Shown here in pieces: positions 52,999 through 60,616 of a stretch of DNA of 64,000 bases. Made by a program: the position numbers and the translations under genes. Origin of the DNA: Streptomyces sp. WM6378 (lineage in GTDB: Bacteria; Actinomycetota; Actinomycetes; Streptomycetales; Streptomycetaceae); assembly GCF_001279695.1 (NCBI RefSeq), contig NZ_LGDD01000144.1:1-64000 (forward strand), in the 5' to 3' direction. Every line of letters starts with the position of its first letter. Position 1 is the first letter of the stretch. A model generated the notes under the pieces. That model had not been told where the DNA came from. It did not search any database and worked only from the letters and a program-made list of their open reading frames with translations.

Positions 52999-53468
52999 CG
53001 GCCCGTCACCGTGCGCAGCGCCGCGACGATCTGCTCCGGCCGGGGTGGGCAGCCGGGCACCGTGAGATCGACGTCCACGACATCGGCGACGGCCCCCTCG
53101 ACCCCGTAACCCCCGCTGAACTCCCCGCAGTCGAGGGCGCAGTCGCCGACCGCCACGACGAGGTTCGGCTCCGCCATCGCGGCCACCGTGCGGCGCAGCG
53201 GCACCTTCATGTTCCGCGTGACCGGGCCCGTCACCAGGACGACGTCCGCGTGCCGCGGGGACGGCACGAGGTGGGCGCCGTACCGCTCCGCGTCGTACAC
53301 CGGCCCGAAGGACGCGGCGATCTCGATCTCGCAGCCGTTGCACGACCCGGCGTCCACGCAGCGGACCTGCGCCGATCCGGCGAGCGCGGGGAAGTCGCCG
53401 GGAGTGGGGCGCGGCGGGGCGTCCTCCGCCACCCGCCCGGTCTCACGGATCTTGCGCAGCAGACTCAT
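52995..53468 (-). CDS. NuoB/HycG-like iron-sulfur small subunit
   Basis: A 157-residue subunit with the N2-type [4Fe-4S] ligands: two in DAGSCNGCEIEI, one in VGDCALDCGEF and one in VPGCPPRPEQI. Thus the electron-transfer cluster is kept although the partner large subunit has lost Ni ligands. This is the first gene of the leftward operon. ATG 53468; the next gene overlaps by GTGA. A 148-bp divergent gap to the ArsR gene carries the promoter region. It corresponds to Rv0082. Confidence 0.92.
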   Translation of the reverse strand: MSLLRKIRETGRVAEDAPPRPTPGDFPALAGSAQVRCVDAGSCNGCEIEIAASFGPVYDAERYGAHLVPSPRHADVVLVTGPVTRNMKVPLRRTVAAMAEPNLVVAVGDCALDCGEFSGGYGVEGAVADVVDVDLTVPGCPPRPEQIVAALRTVTGR

Positions 53469-53604
53469 GCCCGGCACAACCGGCCATGGCCGGATTCCGG
53501 TTACGAGCGGATCGCGGGCTTTGACAAGGTTTGGCGACCTGGAGGGGAGGGGTTGGCTCCCGTGTGGGCTGCGGCTTGCCTGCGGGGGCGCGGCCCGGCT
53601 CCGT

Positions 53605-53630
53605 TACGCTATTTGCATGGGAGCGCAAAT
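53605..53630 (+). promoter_or_regulatory. Leaderless promoter and ArsR operator at the arsR-like start
   Basis: TACGCT (53605-53610) is a minus-10 box exactly 6 bp before ATG 53617. The 20-bp element ATTTGCATGGGAGCGCAAAT (53611-53630) has 8-bp arms around a 4-bp centre with perfect outer 6-bp pairing. It overlaps the transcription and translation start. This placement is typical of autorepression. The same element occurs at 57771-57790. Confidence 0.72.
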
Positions 53631-54018
53631 GGAGAGCTGGGACGCGGAGCGGGCCGACCGGGCGGTCACCGTCCTGAAGGCGGTGGCGGACCCTTCGCGG
53701 TACCGCCTGCTGTGGGCGCTCAGCGGGGCCGAGCTGCCGGTGAGCGCGCTGGCGGAGCTTCTCGGGGCGCATGTCGCCGCGACGTCCCAGCACCTGGCCA
53801 AGCTGCGCTCGGCCGGGCTCGTCACGTCGCGGCGTGACGGTACGCGGATCTTCTACCGGGCGGCCGGGCCGGGCGTGCGCTCGCTTTTGGAGGAGGCGTC
53901 CGTGGTGGCCCTCGCTGCGTCGGCCGAGGGGGTTGCCTCCGCCCCTGCCGCGGCCGAGGATGCCGCTCCGGTTCGCGCTGTCCGCCGGGCCAGAGCCCCG
54001 CGCCCCGTCGCCGAGTAG
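53617..54018 (+). CDS. ArsR family transcriptional regulator
   Basis: A 133-residue winged-helix repressor: VLKAVADPSRYRLLWALSGAELPVSALAELLGAHVAATSQHLAKLRSAGLVTSRRDGTRIFYRAAG. There is no cysteine, and the alpha-5 D-x-H...H metal site of NmtR/CzrA-type proteins is not present (GPGVRSLLEEASVVALAAS). It may therefore sense something other than metal, as proposed for Rv0081-like members (knowledge of cluster layout). A disordered Ala/Arg-rich tail follows. It is divergent from the Hyc-like operon and likely autoregulated through the overlapping palindrome. Confidence 0.88.
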   Translation: MGAQMESWDAERADRAVTVLKAVADPSRYRLLWALSGAELPVSALAELLGAHVAATSQHLAKLRSAGLVTSRRDGTRIFYRAAGPGVRSLLEEASVVALAASAEGVASAPAAAEDAAPVRAVRRARAPRPVAE

Positions 54019-54027
54019 CGCCCCACC

Positions 54028-54210
54028 CTGCCCGGGGCTCCGCCCCAGAGCCCGTATCGCGCCTGAAGGGCGCTCGTCCTCAAACTCCCCCAAGGCCTCA
54101 AGGGCCAGGGGGGACCCCATGACGGGCTGGGTATGCCGTACCGCACGCCGCTAGGGGCGCGGGGAACTGCGCGACCAGCCACGCACGGTCCGCAGCCGAA
54201 CGCTCGCGCG
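54028..54210. repeat. Composite intergenic repeat, copy 1
   Basis: It begins with a GGGGC-TCC-GCCCC hairpin, then CTCAAACTCCCCCAAGGC. A segment of about 95 bp (54103-54197) is nearly identical, in inverted orientation, to 60391-60487. The stretch includes GGGGCGCGGGGAACTGCGCG and ACCAGCCACGCACGGTCCGC, a motif I know to be widespread between Streptomyces genes. It may act as a bidirectional terminator here between convergent genes. Confidence 0.8.
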
Positions 54211-54286
54211 TCCCTCGAAGCATCCCGGCCCGCAATCGAGACCCGCACCTCCGCGAAGCGGACAAAGTCATCAGGCCCGGCCAGGG

Positions 54287-55708
54287 TTACGCGGCGGCGG
54301 CCCCCTCATCCAGCCGGTACTCCTCCCGCTCCGCGTCGTACCCGTACAGCTCCGCGTACCGGCCCCAGTCCGTCGCCGTCTCCAGCTGCTGGGTCACCTG
54401 TTCGCTCGTGTAGTGGTGGGCCAGTACGTCGCGGAAGAAGCCCGCCCGCAGCGTGCCGTCGGGGCTCTGGCGCAGGCTCGTGGTGATCAGGCGGACCAGC
54501 GGGGCGTCCGTGCCGGCCTCCGCGAAGATCCGCTTGGAGCTGCGGACGTCGGCGCCCGCGAACGTGGTGCCCCGGTCGGTCAGGACCAGGTCGTCGTCGC
54601 TGACGGCCGCGAAGCCGAGCAGTTCGAGGGCGTCCACCAGCGGCAGCACGTCGTCGATCTCCAGGCCGAGGTCGTCGGCGAGGTCCGCCAGGTCGCAGCT
54701 GCCGCCGCGGTGCGCGACCATCTCGGCGAGGCCCGACAGGCCGTCCACGCTGGCCCCGGGCAGCGGGGTGTTCGCCGGGGTGCGCCGGTCGGGTTCGAGG
54801 CCCTCGGGGCGGCCGGGGGATGGGGTCTCCCCGGCTCGGACGGAGGTGAGACCTTGGGGATGGGTCTCCTTCGCGCGGCCCGTCATCGTGCGGTAGACCC
54901 GGTCGATGAGCTCCTCGAAGGCGGGCGCGTCGCGGTCGCGCGGCCGGTCGAGACCCACCTCGAACGTCTCGCGGATCGTGCCGTACGGCCGTGAGCCGAG
55001 CACGACGATCCGGTCGGCCATCAGGACCGCCTCCTCGATGTTGTGCGTGACCAGGACGATCGCCCGGGTCGGGAACTGGCCCGACTCCCACAGCTCCATC
55101 AGCTCGCCGCGCAGGTTCTCCGCGGTCAGCACGTCGAGCGCGGAGAACGGCTCGTCCATCATCAGGACGTCCGGCTCCACGACCAGCGCCCGCGCGAAGC
55201 CGACGCGCTGGCGCATGCCGCCCGACAGCTCCTTGGGGTAGGCGGACTCGAAGCCGTCGAGGCCGATCAGATCGATGGCCTGGCGGGCCGCGTCCGAGCG
55301 GGTGTCCGCCGGTACGCCCCGGGCCTCCAGGCCCAGCTCGACGTTCTGCAGCACGGTCAGCCAGGGCAGCAGCGCGAACGTCTGGAACACCATGGCGGTA
55401 CCCGGGTTGGCGCCGGTCAGCGGGGCGTCCCGGTAGGACACCGTGCCGGAGCTCGGCGGCACGAGCCCGGCCAGGCAGCGCAGCAGCGTCGACTTGCCGG
55501 AGCCCGACTTGCCGAGCAGCGCGACGACCTCGCCGGCCCGCACCTGGAGGTCGATCCCGCCGAGGACGGGCAGCTCGCCGTCCGCGCCGGCGTAGGCCTT
55601 GGTCAGGCCGACCGTCTCAAGCAGGATCTCGCCGTCGGCCGGGCGGGGCGCGGGCGCGGCGACCGCGTGCCGTGCGTTGCGCAGGGTGCGAAGGGTGTTC
55701 AGAACCAT
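54287..55708 (-). CDS. ABC transporter ATP-binding protein with C-terminal AAA-associated domain
   Basis: A 473-residue ATPase. The nitrate/sulfonate/bicarbonate-type NBD has Walker A GKSGSGKST, Q-loop VFQTFALLPW, signature LSGGMRQRVGFARA, Walker B VLMMDEPFSALD and H-loop VTHNIEEA. After residue 330 comes an 'AAA-associated' C-terminal domain (LSGLAEMVAHRGGSCDLADLADDLGLEIDDVLPLVDALELLGF...), resembling a winged helix. A repeat-derived proline/glycine-rich linker (encoded by 54820-54860) separates the two. ATG 55708 has GGAG upstream, and the permease gene ends 27 bp before. No binding protein gene is nearby. Confidence 0.9.
   Translation of the reverse strand: MVLNTLRTLRNARHAVAAPAPRPADGEILLETVGLTKAYAGADGELPVLGGIDLQVRAGEVVALLGKSGSGKSTLLRCLAGLVPPSSGTVSYRDAPLTGANPGTAMVFQTFALLPWLTVLQNVELGLEARGVPADTRSDAARQAIDLIGLDGFESAYPKELSGGMRQRVGFARALVVEPDVLMMDEPFSALDVLTAENLRGELMELWESGQFPTRAIVLVTHNIEEAVLMADRIVVLGSRPYGTIRETFEVGLDRPRDRDAPAFEELIDRVYRTMTGRAKETHPQGLTSVRAGETPSPGRPEGLEPDRRTPANTPLPGASVDGLSGLAEMVAHRGGSCDLADLADDLGLEIDDVLPLVDALELLGFAAVSDDDLVLTDRGTTFAGADVRSSKRIFAEAGTDAPLVRLITTSLRQSPDGTLRAGFFRDVLAHHYTSEQVTQQLETATDWGRYAELYGYDAEREEYRLDEGAAAA
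54820..54860. repeat. Palindromic repeat unit within the ABC ATPase coding sequence
   Basis: Read on the coding strand, it contains CCCCAAGGTCTCACCTCC and GTCCGAGCCGGGGAGACCCC, a relative of the unit at 52593-52636 in the opposite orientation to its gene. It encodes the QGLTSVRAGETPSP linker between ATPase and C-terminal domain. Confidence 0.62.
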
Positions 55709-55735
55709 GAGGGCTCCAGAAAAGCTCAGGGGGTT

Positions 55736-57484
55736 TCAGAGGGCGTAGCGGGTGTCGGCGAGCCGGTACAGGCGGCGCCACAGCAGGCGGTTGAGGCCGA
55801 CGACGTAAAGGCTCATCACCGCCACGCCCGCGATCAGGTGCGGGAAGTCGCCGGCAGCGGTGGCCTTGGCGATGTAGGCGCCGAGGCCGGTGGCGGTCAG
55901 GGTCGTGCCGCCGAAGGTGACGACCTCCGCGACGATCGAGGCGTTCCAGGCGCCGCCCGACGCGGTGATGCCGCCGGTGACGTAACTGGGGAAGATGCCG
56001 GGCAGGATCAGCCGCTTCCAGCGCTGCCAGCCGCGTACGCCCAGGTCGTCCATGGCCTCGCGCAGGTCGCTCGGGATCGACATGGCGCCCGCGATGGTGT
56101 TGAAGAGGATGTACCACTGGGCGCCGAGCGCCATCAGCAGAATGCCGCCGATGTTGATGGAAAGGCCCGTCTTGAGGAAGAACCAGACGGCCAGCGGGAA
56201 GAGGAAGTTGGCGGGGAAGCTCGCCAGGACCTGGACGACGGGCTGGGCGATCCGGGTCAGCTTCGGCGAGAAGCCGATCTTCACGCCGATCGGCACCCAG
56301 ATGACGGTGGCCGCCGCGACCAGCACGACCACCCGCGCCAGCGTCGCGAGACCGAGCAGCAGCGGCTCGCCGAAGACGCCGAGGCCCGTCTCGTCCTGGA
56401 GATAGCGGCCGAGGTCGAACAGCCCCCACAGGATGAGGCCGCCCGCGACGACGGTGAAGGTGATGTCGCCGGTGCGCCGACGAGCCCCGTCGACGTGCAG
56501 CGGCCGGTCGTCGGTGCCGAGGACGCGGCCCGCGCTGCTCAGGGCCCGGCCCACTGGACGCAGCGCCTTGCCGAGCAGCTGCGGCCAGCTGGAGCGGCGC
56601 AGGAAGTCAAGGACGACCGAGCGCTGGACCTCGCTCGCCTCGGACTGCTCGTTCTTGAACTTCTCCGACCAGGCGGTCAGCGGCCGCCAGAAGACGAAGT
56701 TCACGCCGATGACCATGACGGCCATGGTGAGGATGGCCCAGCCGACCTTGCCGAGGTCGCCGTCCGTGATGGCCGCGCCGGCGTAGGAGCCGACGCCGGG
56801 CAGGGCGTAGTCCCGGTTGTTGACGCTGATGGCTTCCGAGGCGACGAGGAAGAACCAGCCGCCGCCGAAGCTGAGCATGCCGTTCCAGACCAGGCTGATC
56901 ATCCCCGAGGGCAGTTCCACCTTCCAGAACCGCATCCACCGCGTGAACCTGAACGACCGTGACAGCTCGTCGAGTTCACGGGGGAGCGAGGTCAGCGAGT
57001 GGTAGAAGCCGAACGTCATGTTCCAGGCCTGCGAGGTGAAGATCGCGAAGATCGACGCGCACTCCAGGCCCAGCATGGAGCCGGGGAACAGGGCGATGAA
57101 CCCGCTGACGGCGACCGTGAGGAAGCCGAGCACCGGCACCGACTGGAGGATGTCCAGGGCCGGGATCAGGATGCGCTCCAGTCGCCTGCTCTTGGCGGCG
57201 GCCAGCGCGTACACGAAGGTGAAGACGATCGAGGCGGCCAGCGCGATGAACATGCGCAGCAGCGAGCGGGCGGCGTCGTACGGCAACTGGGCGGGATCGG
57301 TGTCGACCTTGATCGACTGATCGGTGGAGAACCGGACCGTGGTCCCGTGGCCCACCTGGAGCACGACGTAGAAGAGCACGAGCACGGCCGCGGCGACCAC
57401 CGCGTCGACCCAGCTGAGCCGGGCCAGGCGGCCCGCGAAGCGGGAGGTGACCCGCGGTGCGGGGCTGCTCGTCCGGAACGACAT
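55736..57484 (-). CDS. ABC transporter permease with two fused permease domains
   Basis: A 582-residue membrane protein containing two BPD-type permease domains in tandem. Domain 1 is about residues 70-290 (RMFIALAASIVFTFVYALAAAKS, PALDILQSVPVLGFL, ELDELSRSFRFTRWMRFWKVELPSGM). Domain 2 is about 340-580 (VIWVPIGVKIGFSPKLTRIAQPVVQVLASFPANFLFPL, DLREAMDDLGVRGWQRWKRLILPGIFPSYV). Each has an EAA-like loop, so one chain could form the whole pore. ATG 57484 follows GGAGGT. The ATPase gene follows 27 bp later. The substrate is unknown. An ArsR-type operator lies 287 bp upstream of the start. Confidence 0.9.
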   Translation of the reverse strand: MSFRTSSPAPRVTSRFAGRLARLSWVDAVVAAAVLVLFYVVLQVGHGTTVRFSTDQSIKVDTDPAQLPYDAARSLLRMFIALAASIVFTFVYALAAAKSRRLERILIPALDILQSVPVLGFLTVAVSGFIALFPGSMLGLECASIFAIFTSQAWNMTFGFYHSLTSLPRELDELSRSFRFTRWMRFWKVELPSGMISLVWNGMLSFGGGWFFLVASEAISVNNRDYALPGVGSYAGAAITDGDLGKVGWAILTMAVMVIGVNFVFWRPLTAWSEKFKNEQSEASEVQRSVVLDFLRRSSWPQLLGKALRPVGRALSSAGRVLGTDDRPLHVDGARRRTGDITFTVVAGGLILWGLFDLGRYLQDETGLGVFGEPLLLGLATLARVVVLVAAATVIWVPIGVKIGFSPKLTRIAQPVVQVLASFPANFLFPLAVWFFLKTGLSINIGGILLMALGAQWYILFNTIAGAMSIPSDLREAMDDLGVRGWQRWKRLILPGIFPSYVTGGITASGGAWNASIVAEVVTFGGTTLTATGLGAYIAKATAAGDFPHLIAGVAVMSLYVVGLNRLLWRRLYRLADTRYAL

Positions 57485-57770
57485 CACAAGAAACCTCCGA
57501 CCACACTGTGGGCACAGGAGCCCCGGGGGCGCGACCGCGCACCCCGGCGCGGCGGAGCCCGGCGTGGTGAGAAAGGAAAGGGGGAGGGAGGGGTACGGGG
57601 CCCGGAGGATCGGGGCACGCCGTGCCGTGGCCCCGGGCGCGGCGCCGAGGGGCGGGAGGCGACGGGAAGGGTCAGAGACGCCCGGCGGGGCGGCACGGAC
57701 TGGGAGGATCCGCGTCCATGGCTGCCCCCTTCGGTGATGCGGTTTCCAGCGACCCGTGCAGTCTGCCGGT

Positions 57771-57790
57771 TCTTGCGCTGGTGCGCAAAT
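57771..57790. promoter_or_regulatory. Second ArsR-type operator, upstream of the permease-ATPase operon
   Basis: TCTTGCGCTGGTGCGCAAAT: TTGCGC-TGGT-GCGCAA is a perfect inverted repeat. It has the same 8-4-8 layout and identical right arm GCGCAAAT as the element over the ArsR gene start. On the minus strand TTGCGC followed after 17 bp by CAGACT could be a promoter overlapped by the operator. Confidence 0.65.
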
Positions 57791-57815
57791 AAGGGGGTGT
57801 GGGGCCCGGACGGCG

Positions 57816-58890
57816 TTACTCAGGAGGCCGGGGCGGCAGGTGGGGGACGGCGCCGAGGAGGGGCGCCGGTCTCGTACGGCTGGCTGGTGAGTAGCGCACC
57901 AGCTGCTCGGCGCCCTTGGCGCGGCCCGGTAGGCGGGGGAGGCGACGGCCAGGACGAAGTCCGCGGCCCGGTACTGGCGGTCCGTCCACAGGGCCCGGTC
58001 CTGGGGCTCCTCGCCCGCCGGAAGGTCGAGCCGTGCGTCGGTGCCCCCAGCCCGCGCAGCAGCCGCCAGAGCGTGCGTACCTGGTCGATGTGGGCGCCGT
58101 CGTCCTCGTGGGCGTACGAGATGAACACGCGCGGAGCGGCCCGCAGGCCGAACAGGGAAAGCACCGTCGGCCGGTGTCGGCGGCTCGCCGGGCCGCAGCC
58201 GTGGCGGCGGTGCGCCGGACGGCCGGGCCTGTTCCAGGAGGTCGGCCAGTTCCTCGCGGCTGAGGCCTTCGAGAAACTGGGCCGCGTGCTGCTCCCGCAC
58301 CGCGCGGCTCGCCTTCTGTGCCAGGGTGCCGCCCGCGAACGGGGCCAGGACGTCGGCGGCCCGGGGCCCGGGCAGTGCGGCGGTCAGCGCCTCCGCGAAG
58401 CGGGTGTCCGGGGCCCAGCGCTCGCCCTCGCGCAGGGCCGCGTCCGGGGCCGTGCGGGTGATCCTGGTGGACTCCGCGAGGAGGCTCAACTGCAGCCAGT
58501 CGTCCTGGCGTTGAACCGGCCACTGCCTGATCCGCCACAGCGAGGTGCGGGCCCGCCTGCAGCAGATCGAGGAAGGACCTCGCCGAGTGCCGGCCGGTGC
58601 CGCGGTCGTACGCGAAGGGGAAGGTCTCCTGCTCCGAGAGGCCTGAAAAGAAGGCGAAGCGCACCCGGTACGCGGTCTTCACGCTGAGCTCCACGCCGTA
58701 GCGCAGCGGGAACTCGCGGGTCACCTCGCCGCTGTCGCCGACCAGCAGATGGTCCGGCCGAAGCCGTCGCCCAGGGAGCTGTTCCGGTCGTCGAGCCGGA
58801 AGGCGTAGCGGTACATCTCCTCGACCGAGCGGACGTGAAATCCCTTGGCGCCACTGTAAGTTGACGCCTTCCGGCGAGGTGGGGCGTTGT
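57816..58890 (-). pseudogene. Decayed SEFIR (TIR-like) domain protein gene
   Basis: Successive reading frames on the minus strand carry one continuous protein. KGFHVRSVEEMYRYAFRLDD (to about 58757) comes first, then LLVGDSGEVTREFPLRYGVE and FFSGLSEQETFPFAYDRGTG (to about 58560). RTSLWRIRQWPVQRQDDWLQ and LEGLSREELADLLEQA follow (to about 58210). Next is VFISYAHEDDGAHIDQVRTL (to about 58045), then RALWTDRQYRAADFVLAVAS (to about 57925), and finally a short tail. The last two parts match the SEFIR/TIR-like fold of bacterial conflict and signalling proteins. At least five frame changes mean no intact product as sequenced. Confidence 0.72.
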
Positions 58891-59043
58891 GCGAGTCCGC
58901 CTCCGCAGGGGGGCGCGGCAGCCGCGGAATTAAATGACTGGCGTCGCGTGTCGCCCATGTCTAAAGTCGAGCCTGTTCGAGTGACGACCGAAGATCGTCG
59001 GGGTCGTCGCCGGTGAAGTGACCTGGTTGGGGAGGTGTGAACG

Positions 59044-59115
59044 ATGGCTGTCGTTGCGAAGGGCGCTGCCCGCATCCCGAAGTTCATCCAACGCATCCCC
59101 GTGGTCTCCGGCTGA
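59044..59115 (+). CDS. Possible 23-residue cationic peptide
   Basis: A short ORF starting MAVVAKGAARIPKF, then two more basic and hydrophobic turns ending VVSG. GGGGAGGTG lies eight bases before the ATG, the strongest ribosome binding site in this area. The net charge is about +5 and the pattern allows an amphipathic helix. A small hairpin (59129-59146) follows the stop, before rsgA. It could be a peptide effector, a leader ORF for rsgA or spurious. Confidence 0.5.
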   Translation: MAVVAKGAARIPKFIQRIPVVSG

Positions 59116-59175
59116 CCCACCTTTTCCTCCACGCCCGAAGGCGTGGCGCCGGGGCCGCCCTTCGAAGGGTTCCCC

Positions 59176-60336
59176 TTGTCTTCCTCGTTCCTCTCCCCGC
59201 TCGACAACTCCGGCTTCAACACTGCTGAGTTGAACGACTCCGGGTTCAACACCTCCGCCTCGTCGCGCCCGCTGGCCGCATACGGCTGGGACGACGCCTG
59301 GGCGGCCGAGTTCGCCCCGTACGCCGAACAGGGCCTGGTGCCCGGCCGGGTCGTCCGTGTCGACCGCGGCCAGTGCGACGTGGTGACCGCCGACGGCACC
59401 CTGCGCGCCGACACCGCGTTCGTCACCCCGCACGACCCGATGCGGGTCATCTGCACCGGCGACTGGGCCGCCGTCGAGCCGGTGGGCGACCCCCGGTTCG
59501 TCCGTACGTACCTGCCGCGCCGCACCGCGTTCGTGCGCAGCACCTCCTCCAACCGGTCCGAGGCACAGATCCTCGCGGCCAACGTCGACCACGCGATCAT
59601 CGCGGTGTCGCTCGCCGTCGAGCTCGACCTCGGCCGCATCGAGCGGTTCCTGGCGCTGGCCTGGGAGTCGGGCGCGCAGCCGCTCGTCGTGCTCACCAAG
59701 GCCGACCTGGTCCCCGACCCGGTCGGGCTCTCCTACCTCGTCCAGGACGTGGAGACCACCGCGCCCGGGGTGCAGGTGCTGCCGGTCAGCGCGACGACCG
59801 GCGAAGGCGTCGAGATCCTCGCGGCGGTCGTCGCGGGCGGTACGAGCGTGCTGCTCGGGCAGTCCGGCGCGGGCAAGTCCACGCTGGCCAACGCGCTGCT
59901 CGGCGAGGAGGTGATGGCGGTGCAGGCGGCCCGCGAGGTCGACGGCAAGGGCCGCCACACCACGACCACCCGCAATCTGCTGGTGCTGCCGGGCGGCGGC
60001 GTCCTCATCGACACCCCCGGGCTGCGTGGAGTCGGCCTGTACGACGCGGAGTCCGGCGTCGGCCAGGTCTTCGCCGAGATCGAGGAACTGGCCGCGGACT
60101 GCCGCTTCCACGACTGCGCGCACCATGCGGAGCCGGGGTGCGCGGTGCTCGCCGCGATCGAGGACGGCTCGCTCGCGGAACGCCGCCTGGACAGCTACCG
60201 CAAGCTGCTGCGCGAGAACCAGCGCATCGTGGCGAAGACGGATGCTCGGCTGCGGGCGGAGATCCGGCGGGACTGGAAGGCGAAGGGGGCGGAGGGGCGC
60301 GCCAACATGGAGGCCAAGCGCGGCCGTCTGCGCTGA
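59176..60336 (+). CDS. rsgA: Ribosome small subunit-dependent GTPase A
   Basis: A 386-residue circularly permuted GTPase that matures the 30S subunit. An OB-fold comes first (GRVVRVDRGQCDVVTADGTLRADTAF), then G4 VVLTKADLV, G1 LLGQSGAGKSTLANALLG and G3 LIDTPGLRG. A zinc-binding C-terminal region follows (CRFHDCAHHAEPGC). The N-terminal 40 residues contain a twice-repeated N-S-G-F-N-T segment of unknown role. TTG 59176 was chosen because GAAGGG lies six bases upstream; GTG 59143 in the preceding hairpin is the alternative. Confidence 0.94.
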   Translation: MSSSFLSPLDNSGFNTAELNDSGFNTSASSRPLAAYGWDDAWAAEFAPYAEQGLVPGRVVRVDRGQCDVVTADGTLRADTAFVTPHDPMRVICTGDWAAVEPVGDPRFVRTYLPRRTAFVRSTSSNRSEAQILAANVDHAIIAVSLAVELDLGRIERFLALAWESGAQPLVVLTKADLVPDPVGLSYLVQDVETTAPGVQVLPVSATTGEGVEILAAVVAGGTSVLLGQSGAGKSTLANALLGEEVMAVQAAREVDGKGRHTTTTRNLLVLPGGGVLIDTPGLRGVGLYDAESGVGQVFAEIEELAADCRFHDCAHHAEPGCAVLAAIEDGSLAERRLDSYRKLLRENQRIVAKTDARLRAEIRRDWKAKGAEGRANMEAKRGRLR

Positions 60337-60390
60337 CCCCGGGGGGCTCCCGCCCCACCCCTTCCCGAAACCCTCCGGGGGTGCGGTAGT

Positions 60391-60487
60391 CAGCTGCGGA
60401 CCGTGCGTGGCTGGTCGCGCAGTTCCCCGCGCCCCTGGCAGCATGCGGTACGGGCAACCCAGCCCGTCATGGGGGTCCCCCCTGGCC
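60391..60487. repeat. Composite intergenic repeat, copy 2 (inverted)
   Basis: This segment is the near-exact reverse complement of 54103-54197, including GCGGACCGTGCGTGGCTGGT and CGCGCAGTTCCCCGCGCCCC. It lies between rsgA and the AlkA-type gene, and further GC-rich repeat material continues to about 60560. The two copies are about 6.2 kb apart in opposite orientation. Confidence 0.82.
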
Positions 60488-60616
60488 CCCGGAGGGTCTA
60501 GTGAAGGGGCGGGGTCGGGGCTCGACGGGGTCTGGGGCGAGCCCCAGGGCACCGGGACCTCCCCGTCCGAAACCCGCCAGCCACCCCGCAGGGGACCCCG
60601 CACACTGGAAAGCGTG

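Noticed and set aside
54028..54286. Small genes in the GC-rich stretch between arsR and the ABC ATPase
   Set aside because: The frames arise from the intergenic repeat, which also occurs inverted at 60.4 kb.
57816..59699. A 627-residue minus-strand frame
   Set aside because: It joins one frame of the SEFIR pseudogene to antisense of rsgA and has no coherent domain structure.
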